From NCBI GenBank assembly GCA_002496805.1, contig DALO01000010.1:53726-77041 (forward strand): 23,316 bases of DNA, in the 5' to 3' direction. The position numbers were made by a program, and so were the translations under genes. Position 1 is the stretch's first letter; each line of letters opens with the position of its first letter. Shown in pieces: positions 7,265-16,009 of the stretch. The stretch comes from Methanobacterium sp. UBA353 (GTDB lineage: Archaea; Methanobacteriota; Methanobacteria; Methanobacteriales; Methanobacteriaceae). The notes beneath the pieces are model-generated. The model did not search any database, was not told where the DNA came from, and worked only from the letters and a program-made list of their open reading frames with translations.

Positions 7265-7319
7265 ACAACTCTATTTTTAAGAAAGTTATAGGCACCTTTC
7301 TGTGAGGATAAAAAAAATA

Positions 7320-8081
7320 ATGAATGGTGAAAAGCTGAATACTCTTAAATGCAATAATTGCAGTGCTGAATCACCAGCAGGTAGTATATACTGCACAGAA
7401 TGTGGTAATCCACTGCCTAAAAAACGAACTAACACAGAGAGTATGAAAAGCGTTTGCCCCCATTGTTACGCAGAATTTGATGATGATATTGATTTTTGTA
7501 AAGAATGCGGAACTAAAACCAAAAAAATCACCTATGAAAGTGATATTACAATTTGCCCCCGATGTTACTCTGAAATAGGATCTGACTTAAAGTATTGCCC
7601 AGTGTGCAGCAGCTGTATTAATTCCAACACTTCATCGGATAAATTGTGCCCCAAATGTCTTAAAGAAGTCCCCCCTGGCAGGCCTTACTGTTTATATTGT
7701 GGAACTCCAGTGGATGCGAAAAAATCATTAACTACCAAAATTCGTGAAAAATTAAAGTCACACCGAGACTCTATTAAAAAAAATCCCCAGGATCAACCTT
7801 TAATATCTACTCCTTCAACACGAAATGATTCTATCCAAACGGGTGATAATTACGTAATAGATGAAGAAGTAGGAAAAACCAGTGCACCCCAACATCCCCC
7901 AATCTCCTGGGAAAAAGTCAACCAAATAATAGAGGATGAAAAAGAAAAGGATCTTAAACCAGGATATCTAATTTGTAACAGTTGTGGTGACTACTACGAG
8001 CTTAAACTTGGAGAATCTCCTGATGAGTTTATCTGTGAGTGTTCTTGTGGTGGGATTTTAGTACACAAATTAGAACTATAA
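7320..8081 (+). CDS. Multi-zinc-ribbon protein with a C-terminal GYLIC module
   Basis: About 253 residues carry four classic zinc ribbons in tandem (CNNC/CTEC, CPHC/CKEC, CPRC/CPVC, CPKC/CLYC, residues about 11-140). A low-complexity linker of about 75 residues follows, rich in Ser, Pro, Lys and Asp. The protein ends with the shared module GYLICNSCGDYYEL ... CSCGG (last 35 residues). No catalytic or membrane segment is present. It looks like a beads-on-a-string scaffold for protein or nucleic-acid contacts. Two starts are possible: ATG at 7320 with GAGG 12 bases upstream, or GTG at 7302 with no clear site; I prefer the ATG. The layout is matched by the gene at 20846-21523. A T/A-rich bidirectional terminator follows. 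Confidence 0.85.
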   Translation: MNGEKLNTLKCNNCSAESPAGSIYCTECGNPLPKKRTNTESMKSVCPHCYAEFDDDIDFCKECGTKTKKITYESDITICPRCYSEIGSDLKYCPVCSSCINSNTSSDKLCPKCLKEVPPGRPYCLYCGTPVDAKKSLTTKIREKLKSHRDSIKKNPQDQPLISTPSTRNDSIQTGDNYVIDEEVGKTSAPQHPPISWEKVNQIIEDEKEKDLKPGYLICNSCGDYYELKLGESPDEFICECSCGGILVHKLEL

Positions 8082-8116
8082 AAAAAAGGAATAATTAAAA
8101 AAAAATGGTTTTTTAT
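8082..8116. terminator. Bidirectional T/A-tract terminator between convergent genes
   Basis: The plus strand ends in TGGTTTTTTATTAATC and the minus strand reads nine T's, then TTCC, then seven T's just after the stop of the gene at 8116. Such T tracts are typical archaeal termination signals, and the genes converge here. Confidence 0.55.
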
Positions 8117-8808
8117 TAATCAAGATAGGTAGATACTTGGGCTAAACCATACTTAGATGTTGTACTATCTGTTTTCAAGGTTTTACCATTTTGTTTCAAA
8201 GATATGCTTATAACTCCAGAGCCACCGTCAGATTTTTGAGCATTAGCTGCTACAGCACCGTCAATGTTACCCAGATTAATTGTTTTATCACCATATCCTT
8301 CTATGGTACGTGTTCCCGATGAGTCAGATACAGCACCACTCCACTCACCAGAATAACTAATTACCAGTGAAACAGAGCCACCAGTTGAACTAGTTGATGA
8401 GTAATCACCAGAATATGAGTCACTACTTGAGCTGATGGTGTCATAGGCATCGGATGTTACCATGCTCGCTACATAACCACTAACCAAAACTCCTAAAACT
8501 ATCATCACTGCCGAGATTATTAAAATGTTTCTACCATGGGTTTTAGCTTCATGATTATCCTTAGAATAAAGGATAAGACCTAAAACAACACCTATCAACC
8601 CACCTAAAATAGCAAAAATATAACCCAAAACTACAAGAATAGTTGAAGGTTTATTGGCTTCTGAGCTTGGTTTCTGGTGATAAGGTGGGCTCTGGCTAAT
8701 CTTAGCACTGCTACCTACATCTCCACCAACTGCATCTAACTTATTTCCACAACTCTCACAGAATTGTGCATCGTCTTTGTTTTCACTTCCACAATTTGGA
8801 CAATACAT
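8116..8808 (-). CDS. Zinc-ribbon membrane protein with an extracytoplasmic beta domain
   Basis: This 230-residue protein has a cytoplasmic zinc ribbon (Cys3, Cys6, Cys17, Cys20), a Ser/Pro linker, and two membrane helices (about 56-81 and 93-115) joined by a polar loop with YSKDNHEAKTHGR. A Ser/Gly/Thr-rich spacer follows, then an outer domain of about 85 residues (VSLVISYSGEWSGAVSD onward). The outer domain resembles the small beta-sandwich found at the end of many methanogen membrane proteins. An upstream frame reaches 8850, but GGGGAG lies six bases before the ATG at 8808, which begins MYCPNCG; this start fits the family. It may link an outside binding domain to a cytoplasmic ribbon. Function is unknown. 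Confidence 0.85.
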   Translation of the reverse strand: MYCPNCGSENKDDAQFCESCGNKLDAVGGDVGSSAKISQSPPYHQKPSSEANKPSTILVVLGYIFAILGGLIGVVLGLILYSKDNHEAKTHGRNILIISAVMIVLGVLVSGYVASMVTSDAYDTISSSSDSYSGDYSSTSSTGGSVSLVISYSGEWSGAVSDSSGTRTIEGYGDKTINLGNIDGAVAANAQKSDGGSGVISISLKQNGKTLKTDSTTSKYGLAQVSTYLD

Positions 8809-8830
8809 ATCCAACTCCCCTTTAGATTCT

Positions 8831-8863
8831 ATCAACAAATGTATAGTCAATCAAATAGTTGAT
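8831..8863. other. Inverted repeat upstream of the gene at 8116
   Basis: ATCAAC at 8831-8836 and GTTGAT at 8858-8863 flank an AT-rich core between a TATA-like GGTTATATC (minus strand, about 8859-8870) and the ribosome binding site of the gene. The position suits an operator. The arms are only 6 bp, so chance is possible. Confidence 0.25.
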
Positions 8864-8870
8864 ATAACCA

Positions 8871-9334
8871 TTTTTTTTTTTATACATACATCTATTTTCA
8901 TTATATGGTTAAATATTTATGCAAACCCCTCAAACAGGCAGAACTTTCTTGAAAAAATAAATAAGTCTGCCGTGATGAAAAACAATAGCATGATAATAAC
9001 ATTTTTGTGGAGATATATAAAATCTGCAATTTTAACTAAGAATAACACCCAAATTTATTGAATACATGTTGTTTAAACCATTTCAGATGGGAAAAATAAA
9101 TTCAGTAATGTCTTTGGTTTTTGTTCCCACAAAGCAATTAAATCTATGTGAAACTATATTACTTACTTGACACAATAACACTCTTTCAACCGGATGGCAA
9201 TATAAATAATACCTGAGACAACAATATATTTTATGGTGTTATCGTGCCTTTATCCTTATTTATACTCTTCTTGAGGTCTAATGGATTTTAAATTAATGAA
9301 TTTGTTGAAATGAAAATAGTGGGAGGAACGTGAC
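8871..9334. other. Intergenic region between divergent zinc-ribbon genes
   Basis: About 460 bases hold no confident gene. A bulged stem forms between GGCAGAACT (8937-8945) and AGTCTGCC (8964-8971). A good TATA-like GATATATAAAATC lies at about 9011-9023 with no gene within the expected distance. The promoter of 9335-10024 is probably the TTATTTATAC near 9256-9265. Confidence 0.4.
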
Positions 9335-10024
9335 ATGTTTTGTCCGGATTGTGGAACTGAATATAACAAGGGTGAAATTTACTGTAATTTTTGTGGTAGG
9401 AAACTACCTCAAAATATGAAAACTGAAAAACAAATTATTAGAAAAAATTTCTGCACTCAATGTGGCTCAGAGTACTCGCCCAGAGCGGAATATTGCCCAG
9501 GGTGTGGTCAAAACCTCCAAGTTTCTCCATCAGAACAAGGCAAAGCTGTTAATTTGGGTGGGCCATCCCACGAAAAAGAAAAACTACTACTAATTATACA
9601 TGCAGCTTTAACTGGTATTAACCCTCCTAGAAAAATCCTCCACTTCACAGATCAGAATATTTATGTTACCAAAGGAAATTTATTTGTTGGAGGATTGGGT
9701 GAGGCTTTAGGTCATGTTGCTGGTGGGATAATTGGCGGCCATATTGGAAAAAAATATGAAAAAGATAAAATCGCAGAAATTGAACGTGCTGCGCAGAGTA
9801 TTAACTTCCAGGAGTTAGCAAGCAACGATCCCGAGATATTGGTCATCCCCTACAGGGAAATCATTAAATTTATTCTGGCCAGAAAAAGCAGATTACTAAG
9901 CCCCACCATTACCATCCAAACTACAAGTGAAGAATTTAACTACACAATCACACAATATAAAAATTACAAACAACACTGTGAAACAATCCCCCTAATTTTA
10001 GGCGATAAAGTTATAATCAAATAG
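9335..10024 (+). CDS. Double zinc-ribbon protein with a PH-like C-terminal domain
   Basis: This 229-residue protein has two tandem zinc ribbons (Cys3/6/17/20 and Cys40/43/54/57) followed by a region of about 145 residues. That region begins with a predicted strand pair (RKILHFTDQNIYVTKGN), contains a Gly-rich insert (GGLGEALGHVAGGIIGGHIG, about 118-137), and ends with strand-loop-strand elements and a helix. The pattern of a 'lives-in-the-cell' PH-like/GRAM module is plausible: an IPYREIIKF strand and a basic ILARKSRLL segment. The Gly-rich insert may touch the membrane. A GGAGG site eight bases before the ATG fixes the start. The protein parallels 5192-5860 in layout but lacks the GYLVC module. 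The ligand is unknown. Confidence 0.8.
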   Translation: MFCPDCGTEYNKGEIYCNFCGRKLPQNMKTEKQIIRKNFCTQCGSEYSPRAEYCPGCGQNLQVSPSEQGKAVNLGGPSHEKEKLLLIIHAALTGINPPRKILHFTDQNIYVTKGNLFVGGLGEALGHVAGGIIGGHIGKKYEKDKIAEIERAAQSINFQELASNDPEILVIPYREIIKFILARKSRLLSPTITIQTTSEEFNYTITQYKNYKQHCETIPLILGDKVIIK

Positions 10025-10141
10025 ATCATTCAACCAATTTCATGGCACCTAAAATTATACCAAGATTCCCGTAACTGGATAATTAATTTACCAGATCAAT
10101 AGATCATACTTTTTTTAAAACTTCGACATATTTTTATCAAT

Positions 10142-10154
10142 AAATATAAATTTA
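10142..10154 (+). promoter_or_regulatory. TATA box for the lipoprotein gene at 10185
   Basis: AAATATAAATTTA is a strong archaeal TATA match. Transcription would start near 10172, leaving a leader of about 13 bases with GGTGAT just before the ATG. Confidence 0.5.
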
Positions 10155-10184
10155 ACCTCTATCTTAAATGTTAGTGGTGATAGT

Positions 10185-10685
10185 ATGCGCGAAATACTAG
10201 TAATGATAGCAATTTTAGGAATAATTGTTTGTGCTTCTGGTTGTACTGACAATACTACAACAACCAAAACTTATTCTGCCGATGGAGTTAGTTTTTCTTA
10301 TCCTGCGAATTGGAACGTATTAAATTCTTCTAGTACCCAGGAATCAGTTGGTGATGCTGGAAAAGTTTTAGTCACTGTTGGACTAGAAGATCAGGATATT
10401 TTTGGCTTATTCAGTGTTAATGTTGGAGCCAATCAGGCATTATCCACTCCTAGCGAATGGCTGGCAAATATGAAAAAAGCACTTGGATCAGACTATGTCT
10501 CTAGTAAAAACATTACTGTAGATGGTGAAGAAGGTGTTCAGCTAACTGCCCAAGATAGTGACGGTTACAACTATTATTATGCCTTCTGGAATAAAAACGG
10601 GAAAGGATACATGGCTTTACTAACTACTAAAACTGAATCTCAAGATGTATTCAATTCCATAATCAACACTGTTAAAACCTCCTAA
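10185..10685 (+). CDS. PsbP-like exported lipoprotein
   Basis: The 166-residue precursor has a hydrophobic signal peptide ending in a lipobox (VCASGC, lipidated Cys20), then a Thr-rich tether. A single PsbP-like domain follows, with the family's opening pattern: a short strand, then DGVSFSYPANWNV. The domain ends INTVKTS. The protein should be anchored on the outer face of the cell membrane. PsbP-like domains in archaea have no settled function; ligand binding or surface sensing is a guess. GGTGAT lies close to the ATG, and a TATA box is at 10142-10154. A pyrimidine-rich terminator follows the stop. It is a paralogue of the lipoproteins at 10752, 17915 and 22842, though the sequences are divergent. 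Confidence 0.85.
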   Translation: MREILVMIAILGIIVCASGCTDNTTTTKTYSADGVSFSYPANWNVLNSSSTQESVGDAGKVLVTVGLEDQDIFGLFSVNVGANQALSTPSEWLANMKKALGSDYVSSKNITVDGEEGVQLTAQDSDGYNYYYAFWNKNGKGYMALLTTKTESQDVFNSIINTVKTS

Positions 10686-10713
10686 ACTCCTTTCTTTTTT
10701 CCTATTTTTTTTA
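10686..10713 (+). terminator. T-rich terminator after the lipoprotein gene
   Basis: Directly after the stop codon the plus strand reads CTCCTTTCTTTTTTCC, followed by eight T's. This is a typical archaeal T-tract termination region without a hairpin. Confidence 0.5.
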
Positions 10714-10751
10714 TTATACATTTGTACTAGAATTCTCCCTGAGTTGAGGTT

Positions 10752-11279
10752 ATGGTAAACAGTTACACTATAAAAATCAGCACAATCGGAGTTATTTCCG
10801 CCATGCTCATTATATCTGGTTGTATCACCTTCCCAACGAATTATGAAGATGATGTACTCAGTTTTAAAATCCCCACCCACTGGCGAGTTGATGAAGAAAA
10901 ATTTAGCGACGAACTGGCCAAATTACGACCTGTTGATGCTAATTATCCCGTTATTCATATACATCAAAGCGATCTTAAACCCCATACGATCATTGATGGA
11001 TACATCACCAAGTATCCTTATGAGTATCCACGGTTTGAGATAGTGACTCGTGAGTATGTGAAAGTGAATGGTTTAGATGGAGAAAAACTGATTTATAAGA
11101 ACACTGCACAGGATGATTTTCTTCTAATTGGGCCTTATTTCTACTCAGTAGTAGTGGCTTTTGGGAAAGCTAACCAGACCTACATAATTACTTCAACTGA
11201 GGCCATGGAGCATACATATTACTCCAAGGTTGACCCTGCTCTGGCAGTGTTGTTAGATTCAATTAAAATCAAAGAATGA
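10752..11279 (+). CDS. PsbP-like exported lipoprotein, paralogue of 17915
   Basis: The 175-residue precursor has a signal peptide ending LIISGC (lipidated Cys24) and a PsbP-like domain beginning YEDDVLSFKIPTHWRV. It ends DSIKIKE. The lipoprotein at 17915-18445 has the same landmarks (YENSILSFKIPENWTV, DGYI-K-Y, a VDGEEG-like turn, SSVVAF, STIKIKE), so the two are closely related paralogues about 7 kb apart. A GAGG site lies very close to the ATG (two bases), so initiation may be weak. The gene converges with the large kinase, leaving only ten bases between stop codons. The role is probably at the cell surface; the ligand is unknown. Confidence 0.83.
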   Translation: MVNSYTIKISTIGVISAMLIISGCITFPTNYEDDVLSFKIPTHWRVDEEKFSDELAKLRPVDANYPVIHIHQSDLKPHTIIDGYITKYPYEYPRFEIVTREYVKVNGLDGEKLIYKNTAQDDFLLIGPYFYSVVVAFGKANQTYIITSTEAMEHTYYSKVDPALAVLLDSIKIKE

Positions 11280-11289
11280 TATTTAAAAG

Positions 11290-14200
11290 TTAGATCCTCT
11301 TTTTATATTTTACTTCCTGGAAAATGATTTTAATAGATGTTCCATTGGTACTCTCAATTGTCATATGGCCATCAATTTGATCCACTAAACTTTTAACAAG
11401 TTTTAAGCCTAAAGAATCTGTTTTTTCATAATCTAATTTTTCAGGAATCCCGATACCATTATCAGATAGTGTTAGTTGAATATCATCATGAGAAGAACTG
11501 ATTTTAACTGTAATTTTACCAGTATGATCAGGGAATGCGTGTTTTACACTGTTGGTAACGATTTCATTGATGATAAGACCACAGGGAATGGCTGTGTCTA
11601 TACCAATTTCAATGTTTTCCACATCAATTTCTTTCTTGATATTTTTGGTATTGATTCCATAGGTAAAGAATATGTTAGAAACCAGTGCTCCCACATAATC
11701 CCCTAAGTCAATTTTAGTTAAACTAGGGGATTGGTAGAGTTTCTCATGCACCATGGCCATGCTTTTTATCCTTCCCTGACTTTCTTTCAATAGATTCGCA
11801 GATTTTTCTTCAGTCACATAGTTAAGTTGAAGGTTAAGTAGACTGGAAATTATTTGCATATTGTTTTTAACCCGATGGTGGATTTCTCTGAGCAAAACCT
11901 TTTTATCATGTAGCGACTGTTTGATCTTCTTTTCAGCCTTTTTATTCTGGATTGCCATGGCATAAAAAACAGCCAGTCTTTCAATAGCATCCAAATCATC
12001 TCGAATGAAAATATCAGCAGTGTTAGTCAGGGCGATAACCCCAACCAATTTTTCAGCAAGGAGCACTGGCACAACTAGCATGTTTTCCAATTCAGGATCA
12101 CCAGGAGGTATGTAAGCAAAATCAATATTTTTTTGGGGAGAATTATCCAGGAATGACTCTTTATTCTTCAAAGCATTCATTAACAAGCCATAATATTCGC
12201 CTTCTGAGTTAATAGGGAATTCTACCTTCATATTTCCTTCATAATCATCAGCAACCCCCATAGCCACGGTATTATCAATCACCTGAAGACTGGAATCTAA
12301 AGCAGCAGCAAAACCATATTTACTTCCAGTTAATTTTTGAGCTTCCTGAATTATGACTTGGCCCACTTCATAAATTGTGGATTCAGGCGCTACCAGAGGT
12401 GCGTAGATATTGGCCAAAGATTTATTAATGTCTAGTTCACGTTTTATCCGATTTTGAGATTCTTTCATCTTGGTAATATCACGTATGACTTCGATATTAC
12501 CAGTCCAATTCCCTTCAGGATCATATAAAGGCGCGGCTTTGGCCCAAACAGTTCTTTTTTCCCCTTTTAAGATAAGATCTGTTTCGACTGTTAATATTTC
12601 GGCTTTTCTATGAGAAATTCGATATTGTTTTTGCACTTTTTCGTAGGATTCATTAAACATGTCCAGCAGTATTGGTCTGCGTTTACCATAAAATGGTATG
12701 GCATATTCGTAGTTACCTTTTTCCATGATTTCTTCAGAGGCAACACCAGTCATTTCTTCAATGGCCTTGTTCCAAGCAATGACTTTGCCTTCAGTATCAA
12801 TAACAAGCGTGGCATCGGGAAGAAAATCGATTATATCAGCCATTCTCCGATGAGATTCAGCTAAAGCATCTTCAGCCAATTTAAGTTCTGTTACATCCTG
12901 ATTAACGCCTTTAGCCCCAATTTTATTTCCATTTTCATCTAATAGGGTCCTGATACGCACAATAATATGTCTTTTTTCTCCGTCACCACGTATAATGCTG
13001 TGTCGTACTGTGCTGGAATAATTTGGATCATTAGATTCATTAGCTCTGGTTACCTCCATTCCAACAACTTCATGTTCTTCAGGAGGTAGGAAACGATTGG
13101 CATATTCTGATGGGGTCATCAGATAACCCCCTTCATCTTTCGCAGTTGTGCCATATAATGTATAAAACTGGTCATTTAAGATGAAAAGATCGTCACCCCA
13201 ATCATATTCCCAGTAAACCAGATTGGCAATTTCCATGGCCATTTTAAGACGATCTTCACTCCGGCGTAGTTTTTCTTCAGCTTCTTTTTTTTCAGTTATG
13301 TCTCGTATGATGGCAGTAAAAAATGTATGATCACCTGATTTCCAGGAAGAAAGGGACATTTCAAAAGGAAATTCTACCCCATCCTTTTTTAATCCAATGG
13401 TGGAAACTGTTTTACCAATTAATCTATGCTCTGCATATTTTTTGAATCTTTCCAGTTCCTTCGTGTAGTTTTTTTGGAATCTTTCAGGCATTAAAGTGGT
13501 CAGTGGTTTGCCAGTAAGTTCTCTTTCAGAGTATCCGAAAATATCCTCTAAACTCTGATTAAAATATCTGATTATCCCATTAACATCAGTAGTTACTATG
13601 GCATCTACCGCAGATTCAGCCACAGCACGGAAACGTTCTTCACTCTTTTTTAGGGTTATTTCAGTATTTTTACTGGTTATGACTTCCATAAAAGCAACTG
13701 AAAGCATTTCAATAGCGTATTTATCATCCTGATTGTAACCAGATTGTTTATTGGCTAAAGCAATCATGCCAACGGTTTTATCTCCCCGTTTTAGTGGAAT
13801 TGCCATGAAAGATTTTATTTCAGGGTGTCCTTCAGGTTCTCCTATTCTTTCTGGATCTGATTTTGGGTCATTGACAATTACTGGTTTTCCAGTGGTAAGG
13901 GTTCTGCTTAAATAACCCCTGATTTTCAGGTTAGCTAGATTTTTAACGGCCTTTGTCTTGGGTATTACACATTCTGCCCAACCAGGGTCACTGATTGCAA
14001 TAGTATCATGACGACCGGCAGAGTTTATTCTGCCAATTAAACCAAATTTACTGTCAGTTAGTTTCTCAGCCACTTCCAAACATATTTTTGCAACGTCATC
14101 GGGAGATGTGCAGAGTAAAGCATTTTTAAGGATTTTATTTATGGCTCGTGTTATAGAAATCTGTTTATAAGTTTCAAGTTCCATTTCCTTTTTGTAAATA

Positions 14201-14553
14201 GCATGTTCAATGGAAAATCTAAGTTTGTTCTTATCAAAAGGCTTGATTATGTATCCATAAGGATCAGTTTTCATGGCCTTTTTGACTAGATCTTCCTCAG
14301 CATGGGCAGTTAGATATATGAAAGGTATACCTAGCTCTTTAATTTTATAGGCCAATTCAATACCATCCATATCACCGTTAAGAACGATATCTATCAAAAT
14401 AAGATCAGGCATGATTTCTAAGATGTGTTTAATTGCATCTATGCCAGTGGAAGCAACATACGGAACTTCATAATTAAATGATTCCAGTGTTTCTTTAATA
14501 TCCATGGCGTCTATATTTTCATCCTCTACCAGGATAATCTTAATATCAGCCAT
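11290..14553 (-). CDS. Large sensor kinase with N-terminal receiver: REC-GAF-PAS-PAS-PAS-GAF-HisKA_2-HATPase
   Basis: This 1087-residue soluble protein begins with a receiver domain with all key residues: acidic pocket E10/D11, phospho-acceptor D55, T82 and K104. After it come GAF (about 135-310), three PAS domains (about 310-430, 430-560, 560-695), a second GAF (about 695-865), HisKA_2 with EIHHRVKNNM at about 890, and HATPase_c with an intact N box (NEIVTNSVKHAF) and G1 box (SDNGIGIP). It can therefore receive phosphate as well as give it, and may act as a relay for another kinase in the cell. No membrane helix is present. The start ATG has only a weak GAGTTGAT upstream, with a TATA region at 14591-14605. 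It lies convergent to the lipoprotein at 10752. No other receiver gene is in the window. Confidence 0.94.
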   Translation of the reverse strand: MADIKIILVEDENIDAMDIKETLESFNYEVPYVASTGIDAIKHILEIMPDLILIDIVLNGDMDGIELAYKIKELGIPFIYLTAHAEEDLVKKAMKTDPYGYIIKPFDKNKLRFSIEHAIYKKEMELETYKQISITRAINKILKNALLCTSPDDVAKICLEVAEKLTDSKFGLIGRINSAGRHDTIAISDPGWAECVIPKTKAVKNLANLKIRGYLSRTLTTGKPVIVNDPKSDPERIGEPEGHPEIKSFMAIPLKRGDKTVGMIALANKQSGYNQDDKYAIEMLSVAFMEVITSKNTEITLKKSEERFRAVAESAVDAIVTTDVNGIIRYFNQSLEDIFGYSERELTGKPLTTLMPERFQKNYTKELERFKKYAEHRLIGKTVSTIGLKKDGVEFPFEMSLSSWKSGDHTFFTAIIRDITEKKEAEEKLRRSEDRLKMAMEIANLVYWEYDWGDDLFILNDQFYTLYGTTAKDEGGYLMTPSEYANRFLPPEEHEVVGMEVTRANESNDPNYSSTVRHSIIRGDGEKRHIIVRIRTLLDENGNKIGAKGVNQDVTELKLAEDALAESHRRMADIIDFLPDATLVIDTEGKVIAWNKAIEEMTGVASEEIMEKGNYEYAIPFYGKRRPILLDMFNESYEKVQKQYRISHRKAEILTVETDLILKGEKRTVWAKAAPLYDPEGNWTGNIEVIRDITKMKESQNRIKRELDINKSLANIYAPLVAPESTIYEVGQVIIQEAQKLTGSKYGFAAALDSSLQVIDNTVAMGVADDYEGNMKVEFPINSEGEYYGLLMNALKNKESFLDNSPQKNIDFAYIPPGDPELENMLVVPVLLAEKLVGVIALTNTADIFIRDDLDAIERLAVFYAMAIQNKKAEKKIKQSLHDKKVLLREIHHRVKNNMQIISSLLNLQLNYVTEEKSANLLKESQGRIKSMAMVHEKLYQSPSLTKIDLGDYVGALVSNIFFTYGINTKNIKKEIDVENIEIGIDTAIPCGLIINEIVTNSVKHAFPDHTGKITVKISSSHDDIQLTLSDNGIGIPEKLDYEKTDSLGLKLVKSLVDQIDGHMTIESTNGTSIKIIFQEVKYKKRI

Positions 14554-14590
14554 AATAGTATCAACTCATGTTTACTATGGTAATACCCAA

Positions 14591-14605
14591 TATTAATTTT
14601 TATTT
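14591..14605 (-). promoter_or_regulatory. TATA region for the large kinase at 11290
   Basis: The minus strand reads AAATAAAAATTAATA about 45 bases before the ATG at 14553. This suits a transcript start near 14575 with a short leader. Confidence 0.4.
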
Positions 14606-14666
14606 ATCATTGCCATCATATTTATTATTCTCATAGTCACTATATCTGGTTTATTATAGCTGGAGG

Positions 14667-15329
14667 TTAATTGTATCTGGTTTGTATATATCCTCCTATA
14701 AATCCACAAACTGCGCCATTAATTACCCCTAGCATGGTAAAGGGTATTATGCTGAGGAATGATCCTGTGAGAAGACTTCCGAAAAAGAATGAAATTGCAC
14801 CAGCGACAATGGCATTTTTAGCCCCAACAACCGGTTCTTTAGTTAAATAACCCACTGCAGCTAACAGTACAAAAATTAATAGAGTAAGGATGCCATTGCT
14901 ATTGGCTAAAATTAGTGTTATAACCATTATAACTGGTATTATTATAATCCATTGGATATTATTGAAATTAAGCTCAGCCTGTATAGTATTAATCAAACTA
15001 TTTTGCATACCATAGGGGGAGTTATAATGATTGTTCCAATTTTTAGTGTTATGGAACCTGTTTCTCAAATTATGCCAAAATCGAATAATGGGGCTTATTA
15101 TATTATCGTTAATCCTAAAACTTATTGATTGCAGTTTGTTTGTTAGAATTTCTTTTATTGTAGGTTTTTTCCTGAAGATGGATTGTTTCCAACTGGGATC
15201 AACTATGTCCAAATTTTCCACATATCGTAATTTACTGCCACAATCGCAGTTACTGGTAAAATCTTTTTTAGACTCACCAGATTCCATTTTGTAATAAAAT
15301 CTGCATTTACTGCATATCAAATAACCCAT
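14667..15329 (-). CDS. GYLIC zinc-ribbon protein with C-terminal membrane domain
   Basis: This 220-residue protein starts directly with the shared module (MGYLICSKCRFYYKM ... CDCGSKL; Cys6, Cys9, Cys28, Cys30). The middle 85 residues are basic and Asn-rich. The last 95 residues form three or four membrane helices separated by Gly/Ala-rich turns, ending GVINGAVCGFIGGYIQTRYN. That Gly-rich end resembles DUF5518-type membrane proteins common in Methanobacteria. The module would face the cytoplasm. The start is clear because the module begins at residue 2; an AGGTAG site lies six bases upstream. Compared with 5192-5860, the module here is fused to a membrane partner instead of a PH-like one. Function is unknown. 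Confidence 0.83.
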   Translation of the reverse strand: MGYLICSKCRFYYKMESGESKKDFTSNCDCGSKLRYVENLDIVDPSWKQSIFRKKPTIKEILTNKLQSISFRINDNIISPIIRFWHNLRNRFHNTKNWNNHYNSPYGMQNSLINTIQAELNFNNIQWIIIIPVIMVITLILANSNGILTLLIFVLLAAVGYLTKEPVVGAKNAIVAGAISFFFGSLLTGSFLSIIPFTMLGVINGAVCGFIGGYIQTRYN

Positions 15330-15483
15330 TTTATCTACCTATAAAAAAGACTAAACTCATTCTTAATACTTATCTATTTTTTAGAAAATCTTTTCTAAAA
15401 ATGTTTAGTGTTAATACCTTCATTATATTAATTACAACTACTTATTAATAGATTTTTTATTGTATATGGAATAAGGTATTAGT

Positions 15484-15927
15484 ATGAAAAAGGAAACCCC
15501 TGATTTTTCATCACAATATCTTGAAAACCGCCTTATAAAGCGCCTGCGAAGATACTTCTTTTTCATCTTTATCTTCTTGGTTGTGTTATTCATAGAAGTA
15601 TCTACAGGAATGTTTAAGTTTTCCTGGGCCATCAGTGGTCTATTGATCGGTTTTGTGGTGGGAATTTTTGCTTCTCGCATGTATCATTTGAGTTGGGATG
15701 ATGAAAACAACATGATCATTAGCCATATTGATAAGATTGGAGCTGTAATATTGATCTTTTATCTGCTTTTCATTTTCACCCGTACCTATTATCTTCACCA
15801 ATGGTTTCACGGTGCACCATTATCTGTCATAATCATTAGCCTGGCCACAGGTACTATGATCGGTAACTTGATGAGCACCAAAAGGAGTATTAAAAAAATT
15901 TTAAATACACTGAACAGTCTAGTTTAA
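15484..15927 (+). CDS. Four-helix membrane protein of unknown function
   Basis: The 147-residue protein has a basic cytoplasmic N-terminus (ENRLIKRLRRY) and four hydrophobic helices (about 25-43, 47-64, 83-101 and 113-131). An acidic/aromatic loop (SRMYHLSWDDENN) lies between helices two and three, and the C-terminus is basic. The ASRMYHLSWD segment and RTYY in helix three are reminiscent of DUF1453/CcdC-like small membrane proteins, but I am not sure of this. AAGG lies about seven bases before the ATG. It is probably monocistronic, as the next gene has its own leader. Confidence 0.75.
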   Translation: MKKETPDFSSQYLENRLIKRLRRYFFFIFIFLVVLFIEVSTGMFKFSWAISGLLIGFVVGIFASRMYHLSWDDENNMIISHIDKIGAVILIFYLLFIFTRTYYLHQWFHGAPLSVIIISLATGTMIGNLMSTKRSIKKILNTLNSLV

Positions 15928-16009
15928 CGTTGCCCCCATTCTTTGTGAGGGATTGGTTTAGAAAATGTATTTAATTAATGGAATACAATAATACAATAGG
16001 TGTTTGTTC

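Noticed and set aside
8777..9061. Plus-strand frame of 94 codons
   Set aside because: It starts inside the zinc-ribbon gene on the other strand, has no ribosome binding site, and its Ile/Phe/Asn-rich text follows the AT content.
10620..10880. Minus-strand frame of 86 codons between the two lipoproteins
   Set aside because: It crosses the ends of both plus-strand lipoprotein genes and the terminator between them.
15438..15680. Minus-strand frame of 80 codons
   Set aside because: It is the opposite strand of the four-helix membrane gene, which has a better start and clear helices.
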